Shown piece by piece: positions 38,601-51,595 of a DNA stretch of 64,000 bases. Under the pieces are notes generated by a model. That model had not been told where the DNA came from. It ran no database searches and worked only from the letters and a program-made list of their open reading frames with translations. This DNA is from Onchocerca lupi (lineage: Eukaryota > Nematoda > Chromadorea > Rhabditida > Onchocercidae), in the NCBI GenBank assembly GCA_028564675.1, contig JAOVVO010000241.1, positions 1 to 64,000 of the forward strand, in the 5' to 3' direction. Made by a program: the position numbers and the translations under genes. Numbering within the stretch: the first letter of the stretch is position 1; every line of letters starts with the position of its first letter.

Positions 38601-41600
38601 GAAAAAAAAAACTAACATATGACAGTGACGAGTACACTAAGTGAAACCATAATCATTGTAAATAAGAGATATTTGCCAAATAACGGTAAAGCAATACTTG
38701 TTGCCGGAATAATATCTTTCTATATTAATCAAACATTGAATTAATTAATTAGCAAAAAAAAAAAAAAAATCAATTTAAGATTTATGAAATTGAGAAAACT
38801 TTATTCACATTGCCTAAAATTTTTTTTTTTTTTAAACTTGTCATTTAATTTCTTTGTGCTAAAAGATGATAAAATTTCAAAAAAAAAAAAAAAATAAACA
38901 AATAAATAACAAATCTTATAAAGAAATTGTAAATAATATAGTATTAATTACTTTTGTTTTCTATTTCTTCTTTCTATCAACATGATAAATAATTCGCAAA
39001 AATTAGCAAATACTTTGTTTCGAAGTAAAGAATTTGTTTGAAATTAATATGTTTGAAGTAAACAATTTATTTGAAATACGTTTAAAGTGAATAATTTAAA
39101 ATAAACTTGCCATTAATTTATTTTTTTAATGTAAAAATTATTATTATCAATAATTATTTAAGTGAATCAAATAGATTAATTTAATTTTTACACGATTTTT
39201 TCTTTTTTTTTTTTTGTTCAGAAGAAAAAAGAAAAAACAAACCAATAAAAGGTAAAAAACAGTCAATGCGACCAATATTAAAATGCATAATGTCACTTTT
39301 TCACCACTTCGTGGTGGTAAATAAAAGGCGACAATTGTTAGAAATGATATACCAACACATGGAAATACTAAATTTACCGTATAAAATAACGGTTTACGAC
39401 GTAATTCCAAGTAAAACTGAAATTAATAAAAAAAAGAAAAATTTGCCTGAATTATAATTATAAATTGTATTTAATTTATATCTAATTATACCTGCTATTA
39501 TATACATATACCTAATTACTAATTATACTTGAATATTTAATTATATTTAATTATTAAGGAATTTATGATTTTAATTTAAAACTTCCTAGAATTATCATTA
39601 TGGAATGTGAAAAAATTCATAACGAAAAACTAGAATTGTAGCTTAAATTTCTGGAATTTACGAATATTCTCACGTAAAATCACTGGAATATTCGAAAAAT
39701 TACGAAGTAAATTGATTGTTAAATTTATTTTAAATGATAATTATAAATAATTACTATGATATCGATGAATGCTCCATCTAAAGAAGAAGTTAGGTAATTT
39801 TTGGTACGTCGTTTTGCAATTCTTGACATTATATCCCATTCCACTGATGGATAATAATCCGAAAGATCTATAATTAATTATTGATTAAACTAAGTAATTA
39901 TTTCATTTAATTAGTCTAAAATTTTAAACGAAACAATAAAATAGAGAATAATAAATATTATCGACGTAATTAATTAAAAACTTGAAAATCAATAAAATAA
40001 ACAATAATAAATAATCGCAACAAAAACATTCATACTCATTATAAAAAGTGATCAAATCATTATAATTAGTTTGAAATTTAAAAAAAAAAATTATTATTAC
40101 TAAATTTAAAAGAATTTATCTAATAAAATAATCAACAGCAAATAATTACAATAAGATAATCCTAAAATAATTATAATGATAATAATCATGATAAAATAGT
40201 GATTATTTATTATGAAACATATAAAATATTACCAATTCCTTCTTGAACAATTGTAATATTATTCAATTCACCATTTTCATTCATTTCCAATTCATAACGT
40301 GCATCACTATCTAGAAGTTCCAAATTTAGCAAATTCTCGGTATACGTCCATGAAACGAACTATAATTATTATAAGTTATTCAATTCCTTTTTATGTTTCG
40401 TTCTTTTTCATAAAGTTTACAAAAAAAAAAAAAAAAAAAAATTCATAAAATTTGTTTAATTAAATTATTTAAAAAAAAAAAAAAAAGAAAAGAAAAAAAG
40501 AAGAAAAGAAAGAGAAAATTTTACCTTAAAATAACAATTTTGCTCATCAAATGGAAACCTACAATATATAATATAAAATAATGATAAAGAATAAATTTAC
40601 AATCATAATTGAGTTGTATAAATATTATTTTTTTGGTTATTAAATTTGTCTGATTTAAAAATTATTTCTTATTAAATTAAATTTTAATTAAATTTATCCG
40701 GTTTAGAAACTATTTCTTACATATCAAATTTTAATTTAATTTATTTGATTCAAAAATTATTTTTTATTTATTAAATTTTAGTTAAATTTATATAGTTTTT
40801 TTTCTGAAATTTATTAGATTTCTAAGCATATATTTAATCAATTTCCGAGCATAATATATAATTATTACAGCAAAAGAACAACTAACTAACCATCGAACAT
40901 CAATTTGGCATAAAGTTTTGAAAATAGCCGGTGAATCCCAAGTTACCTGACCATCGTATCGTAATGTTGCCTTTGTACTAATTGTTATATTATAATTACT
41001 GTGAACACTAAAATAATCATTGATTTTATTCAAATATTTGAAATTAATTTATCAGAAATGATTGAATAATTTGTGAAATTATTTATATTTTTAATATTAT
41101 TTTCAATTCTTTAACGTATTCCATGGCTTTCAATTGCATCATTTGGCAATCGTTACTGTGGAATTGAATTACTTTTATAAAGGAAAAAAAGTTAAGTGAT
41201 ACTTGAAAAATGAATTTTTACAAGCAATCTTGAAAAATTCCTTTTCTCACTGAATCTCAAAGAGAATCAGTAAATTAATTTCGTGTTTTCATGCTATTAA
41301 ATTCGATTTTTCGGATAATTTGATATAAAATTGTTTTAGATGGAAGACTTTAATTTCGTGCTTTTAATTATTTAAGCAAAAATAACTATCAAATTAATGA
41401 AACATAAAATTGCTTGTATAAAATTGCCCATTTTTTTTTTCAGTTTTCGATCATTTCTTATTTATTCAAATTTATAATCGACATTATTTTTATTTTACAG
41501 AATATAAAATTCGGAATTTCTAATCAAAAATTGAAGAGAGAAATTGGATTTTATAATTGTTCATTGAAGGATATTAATCGGAAAGAATATTCAAAATTCG

Positions 41601-42766
41601 AAATTTCATAAGCAAAGTTAAAACTAAAAATTGAATTTTTACAATTCCTCTAAAAGAATCCTAGTCAATGAGATATGAAATATGAAATTTTTCAGCTGAA
41701 ATTGAGAAAAAATTGGTTTTTTTGTAATTGACTTTTGAAGGAAATTGTTAATCGGACTGAAATATGAAATTCGTAATTTCATTGACAGAATCAAAAATAA
41801 AAATTGAATTTTTATAAATGACTTTTAACAGATATTCATCCGGATAATTATTTTTGGCAATTTTTATCGCCATAATAATAATAATATCATTATTATTGTC
41901 CTAAAATACAATTATTAATTAATTAATTAATTGATTAAAAAGAAATGAATTACGTGTTATATAAGACAATATCAGGAACCCAAATCATTTCATACGGTAC
42001 ATAAAGTACGCTAACTCCACCATAAATTTCTGGTTTCCATGATAATTTTTTATCGATCCATACTTGTTTTAACCAAACACTACAGGTCATAATTTGATCA
42101 ATTTCATGCTGCAAATTTTTACAAAAATTTAAAATAACAAAAAAACAAAAATAAAGTTTGATATTAATTTTTAAAAATGAGAAAAAGATGTAAAAATTAT
42201 AAATTGTGAAATTTTTTCTTGTCAAAATTTAAAAACAAAAAAATTGAACTTTTATCAGTAAATTATTTGATTACTATCATTTAAAATAGTGTCATTTAAA
42301 TCATCGATGTATTATCATCTTTGCAAATAAAATTGATTTTCGGAATTCGTTGAAATTTCTTTTATTCATAAATTTTTTTTTTTTTTTTTTTTTTTTGTTA
42401 AAAAAGTATTAATATTAAAATTTGCGAAATAATTCTTAGTTATTTAATATCGAATCGGAATTATTAACAGCAGTATATTTTAACAGTTTGATTGACTCTC
42501 ACTTATCATTTAATTAATAAAATCACTAATGAGTAAAGTTTGAAACGGTAGCAGTAATACCGTACAACATCAATAATTTGCGAAAGTCGTAATTTAAGTT
42601 TGATATTAATCGGTTCATTAGGTCCTGGTGCTGGTCGTCGATGTTTATTATAATTTACCAGCAAATCATCATATAATCGTTTTGCATCTTCATTACCGTA
42701 GAATGCCGGTATGAACGGTATTAGAAACGGTAATATTAGCGTTGAAAATGATGATAATTGGATCAT
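35619..42766 (-). CDS. Nicotinic acetylcholine receptor subunit lacking vicinal cysteines, 12 exons
   Basis: Twelve exons join in frame: 42766-42566, 42108-41954, 41007-40891, 40558-40525, 40359-40233, 39867-39755, 39416-39243, 38719-38617, 38365-38210, 37378-37200, 36316-36215 and 35657-35619. The product is 499 aa, a normal family length. In order it has a signal peptide (1-24), the ligand-binding domain with LKLRLSQIIDV, WVPDIVLYN and a Cys-loop (Cys152 to Cys166, 13 residues between), then M1 (LFYTVNLVFPCVGISFLTI), M2 (GEKVTLC onward), M3, a cytoplasmic loop and M4 ending FQAPSLYDTRQAIN. This is a pentameric ligand-gated cation channel subunit of nerve or muscle membrane. Loop C has Ser-Ser (239-240) where alpha subunits have Cys-Cys, so by convention it is non-alpha. 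M2 has Leu at 6' (295) and Val at 9' (298), where Ser/Thr and Leu are usual. The M1 and LRRKPLFYT sequences resemble the nematode levamisole-type/ACR-8-like groups more than ACR-16, but the orthologue is not settled. Confidence 0.93.
35911..35970. repeat. Near-perfect hairpin in the last nAChR intron
   Basis: Arms 35911-35935 and 35945-35970 are inverted copies of about 25 bases, differing only by one shifted base in the ACCG/ACGG step, around a 9-base AT loop. A partial direct copy of the loop side (GATTTAATAAATTAATAAT) follows at once. It sits in the intron between exons 11 and 12. Confidence 0.75.
41510..41850. repeat. Diverged tandem repeat in nAChR intron 2
   Basis: Three to four copies of a unit run head to tail within the intron. 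Its landmarks are AAAAATTGAATTTTTA(T/C)AA, then a TGACTTTTGAAGG-like stretch, then ATATGAAATTC and AATTTCAT. The + frame at 41414-41611 comes from this repeat. Confidence 0.55.
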
Positions 42767-42780
42767 ACTGTAGGTTAGCT
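42767..42780 (-). promoter_or_regulatory. Possible spliced-leader acceptor at the nAChR start
   Basis: On the minus strand the sequence just before the initiator ATG reads CTAACCTACAG-T-ATG, so an AG dinucleotide lies one base upstream of the start. Nematode mRNAs are often trans-spliced to a 22-nt leader a few bases before the ATG. This site fits that arrangement, but the pyrimidine tract is weak, so it is an inference. Confidence 0.4.
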
Positions 42781-43440
42781 ATGCCAAATAATTATAATTT
42801 TCCGAATGTATCTAAAATTTTCAAAAATAGAAAAAAAGGAAATGATAAATTTAATAACATACAAAATACGATAAACAGATACATTATTTGATGAATTTGC
42901 ATAAACGATGAAAAAAATATATTGCTTCGTGAATTAACTAATTCGAAAAACTAATGAATAATTCAAAGAATTTAATCCAAAATTTTATTTCAAAAATTTC
43001 AAATTCAAAACTTTTTCGTTAGCATAAGTTATGTCAAAAACTTTCGTCTCATCGTATTTAATCAATCATTATTTGACTAGTGAAAATTTGATGCAATTAC
43101 TGAAAAGTTTTTTTATCACTTTCATATAATTTTCTCTTACGTCAATTTCATATATTTGAAAACTTTACAAATAATCCAAATAATAATTTTCATAGTTTTA
43201 AAGTTCAATTTGACACATATAGATTGATTTGTTAAATTAATGAGGCCAAAAACATTCGTTCTTTTTAGCAAATAAAATGAAATTAAAAATGAATTAAATA
43301 ATTAAAAACCATTCAAGTAGAAAATCTATGCGTTTCATATATGTATATGCACAAAGGGATAGATTTTTTTAATTAATGAATTAAAGAATTATTAATAATT
43401 GAAATAAAAATCACAAAAGGATAACAATGATAGTAATGAT

Positions 43441-43488
43441 TAATAATAATAATTAATAATAATAACAATAATAATAATAATAATAAAT
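43441..43488. repeat. (TAA)n microsatellite
   Basis: An imperfect TAA/AAT trinucleotide repeat of about 48 bases with ATT and AAC interruptions. Confidence 0.9.
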
Positions 43489-44344
43489 AGTCGTAGCTAG
43501 AATTTTATATTTTAATAACTGTAAATGGAATAATAAAATAATTACAATTTTTATTGTAAACGGAATATTAAAATAATTTTAATTTTCATCACAAATGAAT
43601 AATCAAATTCAAATCAAATAGGCAAATCTATTCATTACATAAGGAAGGAATTGATTTATTGGAATCAATGTAATTAAAAACTTATCAGTAATTGGAAATG
43701 AAATAAGCAGAGGAAGGAATCGAAGAGAGGTGAGTAAATGGGATGAATGTTTATTTGCATTAAAATTGAAAAGAATTGCAAACATCTTGATTGATGGAAT
43801 TTATCACACAAAATAACATTTAGTAGATGAAATACTGGCAATAACAGCAGCATTTTGCTAAACATCTGTCAAATATTCTAAAGTCTGATGGATGATCACT
43901 TTGTTAACAAATTTCATCTTTCTCTCTCTCTCTCTCTCCCTCATCAAATTCATCCTTCTGTTTCATCATTTTTCAATTTTTCCTGAAAAAACATTTTTAT
44001 TGTTAAAAAAAAGGAAAAAAGAAGAAAGAGAAAAATCGAGATAAAACAAAAAAGTTAAAAAAAAAAAGATGTAAAAGATAGATGTAATATGAATGGAGGA
44101 AAAAAATAGTTCAGTAAGTAAAATTATATAAGTTTGAGTAAATATTCTTAGATTTTTTTTTGACTGGAAATTTTCTCCTTATTCTTTCACAATTTAATTT
44201 TTGATTTCAAATTGAAATTTCAAGTCTCGAATGGAAGCAAATTTAATTGTATAAAAAAACTTGCGTCATGTAAACATTGACTGGCCTTTTTTTTTTTTTT
44301 TTTTTTTGCTTTTCAACTTGTTTTTGCACAATTTTATTATGTTT

Positions 44345-45032
44345 CGTTCAATTTGAATTCTAAATGAATTAAGCTTATCAGCTAATTTGATAACTTCATA
44401 TTAGTCAATCCTACAACACTGATTTAATATATCAATACACACCTAAGCAATTTTAATTTTAACTTAATTTTAGGCTAGTTTGCGGTTTTACCATTTCAAT
44501 GAATGCTTCCAATTTTGCTAAAATATAATTTAATTAATTATGATTTATAATCTTTAACAAACATAATCATATCATTCTAATGATGTTCTGATATTATTTT
44601 TTAACTTCGATTCAAAAAACATATGAAAAAGTTTCGTTTTCCAATTTCATTTGTTGGCAATTTTTTATCACAAATGAGTACAGCAACAAAAATTTGTCTT
44701 GATACCAATTTATGCTTCGAGCAAATAATATCAAATCTTTCTTACTAATCAATTTACGACACGATATAATCCAAATAATTGATCGAATACAATATTTAAA
44801 AAATATATAAATACAAAAATATGTAACAACAATTTCCAAGAAATTTGAAACTCTTTTAGGAAGTACATTTGATGGAAAAATTAATTCATAAAACGCTGAA
44901 ATAAATAAAAAAAAAATACAAACTTTCAAACAATATCACTTTTTTAAGTCAATTTAAAATTTTTATGACAAAAAAAAAAACTTCAACCAATACACAAGAT
45001 AAAGATAATGTTTTGTTTATGGTTATATTTGT
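44345..45032. repeat. Long direct repeat, copy 1
   Basis: The block matches 47165-47811 in order and orientation. Shared strings include TTCCAATTTCATTTGTTGGC, ATGTAACAACAATTTCCAAG with AAATTTGA(A/C)ACTCTTTT, and CTTCAACCAATACACAAGAT with AAAGATAATGTTTTG. Divergence is moderate and indels are common. No transposon termini or target-site duplications were recognised, so the mechanism is unknown. The two copies are about 2.8 kb apart and bracket the minisatellite. Confidence 0.8.
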
Positions 45033-45786
45033 GGCAATTTATATCGGGATGCCTGAAATTTCAAAAAAGTTTACAATCTTCTGGAGATTTTTTCCTTTTT
45101 TTTTTCTATCAATCTGTTCGAATATCAGAAGCAAGAACATGAAAATACCATATTTATCGAACGATGAAGATGATCGAATTATTACTGGTTTATCAAATTC
45201 GCACGAATACCATTGTTAGATTGCGACATGGTTAGATTGTTCCATGATATTCGGTGATGGTACATTGCGATTCTTTGTAACCATTCGAAGTATCTAAGCG
45301 AAAAAAATCGCAAATTAATTGAAAAAATATTGGAAATTGTATGCTTGTACTTATTAGTCAGAATTCCGTTGACAAAATTGATCATCGTTGGATGCACCAA
45401 TCAATAATTCGGATGATCCGATCCTCACTAACGATCAAAACATGGTTTTATGCGTGTTTAAATCTACAACATCTGTACTATGATCGATTTTATACGTTTC
45501 AATCAAACATACGTACCTGCGTGCTTCAATTTGTCGTACGTGATACGTGATAAAATATGTTACAAAAATAGTAAAAGATTAGGATAAAGCCGTGATTGTT
45601 ACTGGTTTCTTTGCTAGTTTCTTCATTTTCATCATTTGCACCTGTGCTTTTGAATAGGACAAGATAGGACAGGCGCAAATGATGAAAAAGAACAAGCTCT
45701 GACAAAGTGAATAGAAAGAAGATGAAATTGAAAATAAGACGACTGTGAAATTTCCGGTTGAATACGAAGTGTTTGGATTGGTTTCA

Positions 45787-46105
45787 GGATTGCTTCTCCG
45801 GAATATGAAATGTGCAGAATTGTTTTTCCGGAATGTGGAATATACAGAAGTAACTTTTGGGATTGTTTTTCCGGGATGTGGAATATAAAGAAGTAGATTT
45901 TTGGATTGTTTTTCCGGAATGTGGAATATACAGAAGTAACTTTTGGGATTGTTTTTCCGGAATGTGGAATATACAGAAGTAGTTTTCAGGGTTGTTTTTC
46001 CGGAATGTGGAATATACAGAAGTAAATTTTCAGGATTGCTTTTCTGGAATATGGAATATTTAGAAGTAACTTTCAGCATTTTTTTTCTTGAACATGCAAT
46101 ATACC
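45787..46105. repeat. 43-bp minisatellite
   Basis: About seven units have a consensus beginning GGATTGTTTTTCCGGAATGT, continuing GGAATATACAGAAGTAAC and ending TTTTG. The central units (45903-46030) are nearly identical with an exact 43-base period; the outer ones are diverged. Because 43 is not a multiple of three, open frames on both strands (45579-46079 minus and 45943-46131 plus) run through it; I take them as by-products. Confidence 0.92.
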
Positions 46106-47164
46106 TTAGGATACCGGATAGATCTAGCTAGCAAAAAAAATTGATGCTTAATTTAGTCTATTTCAATACTGATTGAAATTGCACTAAAATAATCCATAAA
46201 AGTTCTTTTCCTTAATCATAATTCAATAAAATTCTGAATAATTAGCAAGATTAAATCAATAAAATGAATGCAAATAACGCTGTAATGATATAATGAAGTT
46301 GACATTTTTTTTCAGCTAAATTATTTTCAATCTGCAAAAGAGTTATCGATTAATTTGTGAATTTAAATTAAAAATTTCTGCAAAAATTTTATTTCTATCT
46401 TTCTTTTATAACATCCATCATCTCTGTATCAGCGAAAAATTCATGAAAATGATAACGAAATTTATCAGTTCCCCATTTCCTCCCCCCCATCCACCTCTCC
46501 CATACTATCAAAATAATTTTTCCGACGAGATAATATGATTTGGAAAAAAAAGAGAAAAAGCGATAAAACAATTTTTATCAATAAAAGAAGAAATTCCAAA
46601 AAAGACCAACCAACGAAACAATAAGAGAGAAATGAATGAAGAGATTAATAGATTGAATGGATGAATTTTTATCAGATCACTTTGCATATTCAAATTTTTG
46701 TTACCTCTGTTTTATCTCATCTGCACCAATTGCGATGATATCAGTTGTAAATATCCAAAATTTGCATATTCTCCTGCAAAATTTACATATTGTCAAGCTC
46801 AACAAGCTTTCTAATAGTAAGTGACGCAGAATTCACGATACGAGATTAACATTAGCTTACTTTCAGAGCAGATTTTTATTCTCCAATTGTTTCAGTTTTA
46901 ATTTCAATTCTATCAATTGTAGTTGATTTTATAGTAAGATTGAATTTTTTTTTTTTATAGCAAGATTGATTTTTGAAAGAGGTCCGAAATGTTCATTTTC
47001 TACTGTATTTTCATAAATGATCAATTTCAGTTTAACTCAAAATTTAGATGAAACAATATCTCATTAAAATTTCTAATCTGTAATACTAATTGCACAAAAA
47101 TAGCTAAATATCACTTGTATCCAAGAAATCATAAGTATGAAATCAAGCACTTCATCTTTTTTTT

Positions 47165-47811
47165 CAAGTTAATTAGTTCATTAACTGAATTAAAGCTTAT
47201 AAGCTTACTTGATTCTTTATATTAGTCAAATTTTACAAATGATTTAATTCATCAATATATCTAATAAATCTCAATTTTAACTTAATTTTAGGCTCACAAC
47301 TCGAGATTTCGCCTTCCGGTAACCGTTCACAGTATCGCTAAAACAGGAATCATCATCTACAATCTTTGATAAACATAATCATATCATTCTTTGAACATCC
47401 CAATAACACTTTTGACTTCTATTCAAGAAATATGTAGGAAAGTTCCGTATTCCAATTTCATTTGTTGGCAATTTTTGTCACAAATGAGTATAGCATTAAA
47501 ATTTTGTCTTGATATCAATTTATGCTTCAAGCAAGTACATCAATCTTATTAATTCCTTTATGACAAAATATAATCATAATAATTGATAGAATACAATATT
47601 AAAAATATATATAAAAACATGTAACAACAATTTCCAAGAAATTTGACACTCTTTTTTGATGAAAAAATTAATTCATAAAATGCTTAAAAACTGAAGTAAA
47701 AATATGGAAAATTGCAAATAATATCATTTCTAGGCAGTTCATAACTTTTACAACGAAATCTTCAACCAATACACAAGATAAAGATAATGTTTTGCTCGTG
47801 GCTATGTTTGT
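47165..47811. repeat. Long direct repeat, copy 2
   Basis: This is the partner of 44345-45032. Relative to copy 1 it has a deletion of about ten bases within the stretch corresponding to the minus-strand frame and a stop just upstream, so that frame is not conserved. Confidence 0.8.
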
Positions 47812-48954
47812 TTAATTAATAATTTGAAAGATAATCGAATGAGAAAATTTTCAAAAAGTTGCAAATTAGTTCTAGATACTGGAACTATAATAGTTATTTC
47901 TTTCTTAGTTTATCAGAATTTCAACAAACATTCATAGTTTTTCTGCTTCCACCATCTAAAATTTGAAAAAGATTTTTTTTTTCCAGAAAAGATATGCAAA
48001 AAACAAGAAAAAACAAATGTAATGGTACCATAGCACCATTACCAACTTCGTATATAATTTGAAAGCTAAAAAAACATAACCACTTCATTAATTATAACTG
48101 ATGAAAAGGATCGACATATATAACAAAGAGATCGACAATATAAATAAATATAAGATTTTTTTGTACAAAGAAAATAGGAAGAAAGAGAAATTAGAAATTG
48201 CAAATTTCATGAAACTGATAAACGAACAATATCATCGAAAGATTGATAGATTATAAGAGAGATGGAAGAATCATTTAAAAAAATAACAGAATCCAATCAT
48301 TTTATTCCAATAATTTAGAATGAGCTAGTTTTTGGTGGTCTTCAAGAGAAATGATCGGAACATATATTGCTTAATTAATAATTAATCCAATATATCATTA
48401 CTTTTAGAAATTTAAATATAGTTAGAAAAGAATAAACATAATCTCTTATACAATATTACTAAACCAAATCGATAAATGATACTTCCAAGATCGTATCACA
48501 ACCTTGCAGCTATTATAAAATTAATTGGCGAAAAAAAAGTTTTTTTTTTTTTTCGAAATAATAAAAGAGCAAAAACTGAGAATTGTGGAAAAATTTAATA
48601 AAATTGATACAATTTCCTATGAAATGAAGGAAATCAAGTCTAAGATTTACAAACATAAGGAGAAAGTGATGGATTATTCTTAACTAACGAATCAGATAAT
48701 AATTTCTGCTACATTTGGAACAGCTATATTTGGCATGTAAATGAATGAAAATCATTAAAGCAGAAACAAATCGAAAGTTAGTCGGAACAATCTTGTCATT
48801 TTGATAAAAATTTCTCCGCTATATAATTTCTAAAACAATATCCAAAATCCATTTGCATAAAAATTCAGCAGGAATAAATACTGCAAAATCTCGAAATCTG
48901 TTTTCCCAAAGCAGAAAAAATGCTAGAGTTTAATCATAATAATAAATTTAAACG

Positions 48955-49228
48955 TTAAAAGTTTGTCGCAGTTTGACAACGACGGTAGAAGATCAAATTA
49001 TATTCATCAAAGCTACGTCCGCGTTGAGATTCATTCATATTGCAGGATTCGGTACTGTAACCAATTCGAAAACGATATGCACTATGCATGTAATTGCCAA
49101 CTGGTAATTCATAAATTCCTTCTACTATCTAGAAAATAATGGATCATATAAATGAAGTTACAAGAAGTAAAGCACGGTAAAATGAATGTTCATTTGCAAA
49201 TATCGATAAAAGTGAGCCGAGAGAATTC

Positions 49229-49263
<35 letters not shown>

Positions 49264-51558
49264 TCGAACAAGTGCTTTTAAGGAAAAATTCGAAAACAGA
49301 AAAGATAAATAGTTAACAAAAGAGAAATTCTACGAGAAATGTAAATACTTACTTTTTGAACGATTGGTTGTTTCCCACGATCTGTCCTTACAGTATGTTC
49401 ATCATTACATGGTTTTTGATCAAAATCTCGTAAACTACCACAATTATCAATATAATTTCCACTATCTCCGACACTAAAATTTAAGAGTGAAGAATTAAAA
49501 TTTATAAAAAATTGTAAAATAACACAAATCTATAATACCAGAGATAAACGAGATAAACATTTGAGCCCATCATTCAATCATATTTATTCGTCAATAAATC
49601 CAAAAAGAATACAAATTATTAAGATAGTTCAAAATTAAGAAAGTTAAATGCTATCTAAAATATTTTGATGAGATTTAACTTCATTTTTTTTTGTGATCAA
49701 TGCTTCACCGAATATCTTAAGCCATTCGCCGCCCCAGGGAAAGCGGGAGAAGAATCTTTCCAATTCATTCAATCATAATCTATAAGTCTTCCCAAAAAAA
49801 GTTATGAATTAATAATAGTCTAATAAAGGATATCCTAATAATTAATAAAATGGAATACTCAACGAACGAACTAGAAGCAATTCTTTAAAATATTATGAAT
49901 GCTTTAACAACGAAACAAAAGTGCCTAACTTATATTATTGTAGTAAAACATCAAAAACTTTCAGCTATTCTGGAACTATGTATTGAAGAAAATTAATAAG
50001 CATACTCGAATTTAACTTCCAAAGGGACAGTTGGCATAGTCGGCGAAATGGGTATATAAAGAGTGTAGAGACCACGACGTGGTTTACAACTATCATTTAT
50101 ACAATACCGGCCATCGATTGTTACATTGAAATCCAATATTTCAATAATAACATCTGATGGTAATGATGAAAAAACGGTTCGTCTATCGAGAGGTGCTGCT
50201 CGGTTCTCCGCACTGTCTTTAAATTTTATTAATGATTGTTGCTGATCCGATAGAGTCAAAACCGTTTGCTGATCCTGAATTGTAAATCTTTTAATACTTT
50301 TACGAGGAAAAACCTGATGGAAAACCTTGCCCAAAATTTAGTGGCTAAGCAGACATTTTGACTGATTCTAGTTAAAAAGTCTAAATATTACGCAAATTAA
50401 CTTCTACCGCTAAATCTGAACATAAAAATTCAGTAATACAAATGGCAATACATAAGATATGGAAAATATTATCACCATTCCTTACACTTTCTTTTTCCAG
50501 AGAAATTTTTTACTACTCTTAGATAATAAATAAAATGCATTAAGCAAAGGTTCAAAAGATCACAGCCAAGAAATTTAACAGGATTTCGATATCAGAGTGA
50601 AGTAACTTCAAACTTTTTTTTTGAAATTTAAAATTAATTTGAGACGAAATTAAGATTTAATTTATACCTTATCAGCAGCCTTATCACTTGATATGCTATA
50701 TTCATCACGTTCCATGCAACAAAACATATGACAATACATATGGTCACATGAAACGCTTAATGGTGGCGCATGCGGTTGTATTGGTGGCTTCCAAACATTA
50801 TCCTTAACTTGGACAATGTGACCAATTTTACCACCTTGTTCCACCGCTGGTCCATTAGTAGTAGTACTTTCAAAAATATATGGCCGTTTCTGATATCCAA
50901 ATGTTCGATTATGCCAATCCAACACATATAATGTTGACATCGCAATTAAGCTGCAAAGAAAAAGAAAATAATCCACTTACGAATTTCAAATTAATTCCAT
51001 GACATCAATAAATTCACATCTTTGACATAATTTAGTTCTTCATCTACTGATTTAATAGACAGAACACGTTTTAGTGTGCTATCCACAACTGGAATAATTT
51101 CAGAAAGGTTCAAAATTTTGCAACAAAATTAAGCAAAATAATTAGTTAATTTCTGCTACTCAAAATTTGCTAAAATTTCTTAAATAAGTTAGCTCAGCTT
51201 TATTAACAAAGACAATATGTATGACATCAAAAAAATTACCAAATAGCCATTACTCCAACAAGGACGACAATTGTTCCTTGTGTTACTTTCGAACTACATA
51301 ATGGTGGTTCCGCACGATGACATGATGGATTTCTGCAGTGCCAATGTTTTTCACGACTTCTGCTCCGTTCCCTGTTATTCCTGTAGAATAATATCGATAA
51401 TTTCAAAGATTTCCGCAGATTTTAAAAATAAAGATTTAAAATTTTAGAAGAGCTTTTAAACTAACCAGAAACAACAGTTAAGATGGATACAAATGTTGTC
51501 TGTCACTTCTGGATCTTCTAAGATTTCCCAAGTTTCGCATTTTCTTTCTTCAAAATAA

Positions 51559-51595
<37 letters not shown>

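Larger units (their letters stand above)
42781..48954. other. Intergenic region between nAChR and MYRF genes
   Basis: No exon is supported. The region contains a (TAA)n microsatellite (43441-43488), a CTCTCTCT run near 43922, a duplicated block (44345-45032 and 47165-47811) and a 43-bp minisatellite (45787-46105). The minus frame at 44612-44929 begins behind a TTTATTTCAG sequence, but in the second copy of the block the frame is broken by stops and a small deletion, arguing against a gene. The frames at 44965-45219 and 45182-45400 overlap on opposite strands and show no family motif. Confidence 0.5.

Noticed and set aside
44612..44929. 105-codon minus-strand frame behind a TTTATTTCAG sequence
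   Set aside because: The second copy of the same block (47165-47811) has stops and a deletion in this frame, composition is Phe/Ile-rich, and no upstream exon was found.
45579..46079. 166-codon minus-strand frame with repeating IFHIPEK/YSTFRKNNP-like units
   Set aside because: It is generated by the 43-bp minisatellite, which reads open in several frames and on both strands; the period is not a multiple of three and no family motif or splice structure supports it.
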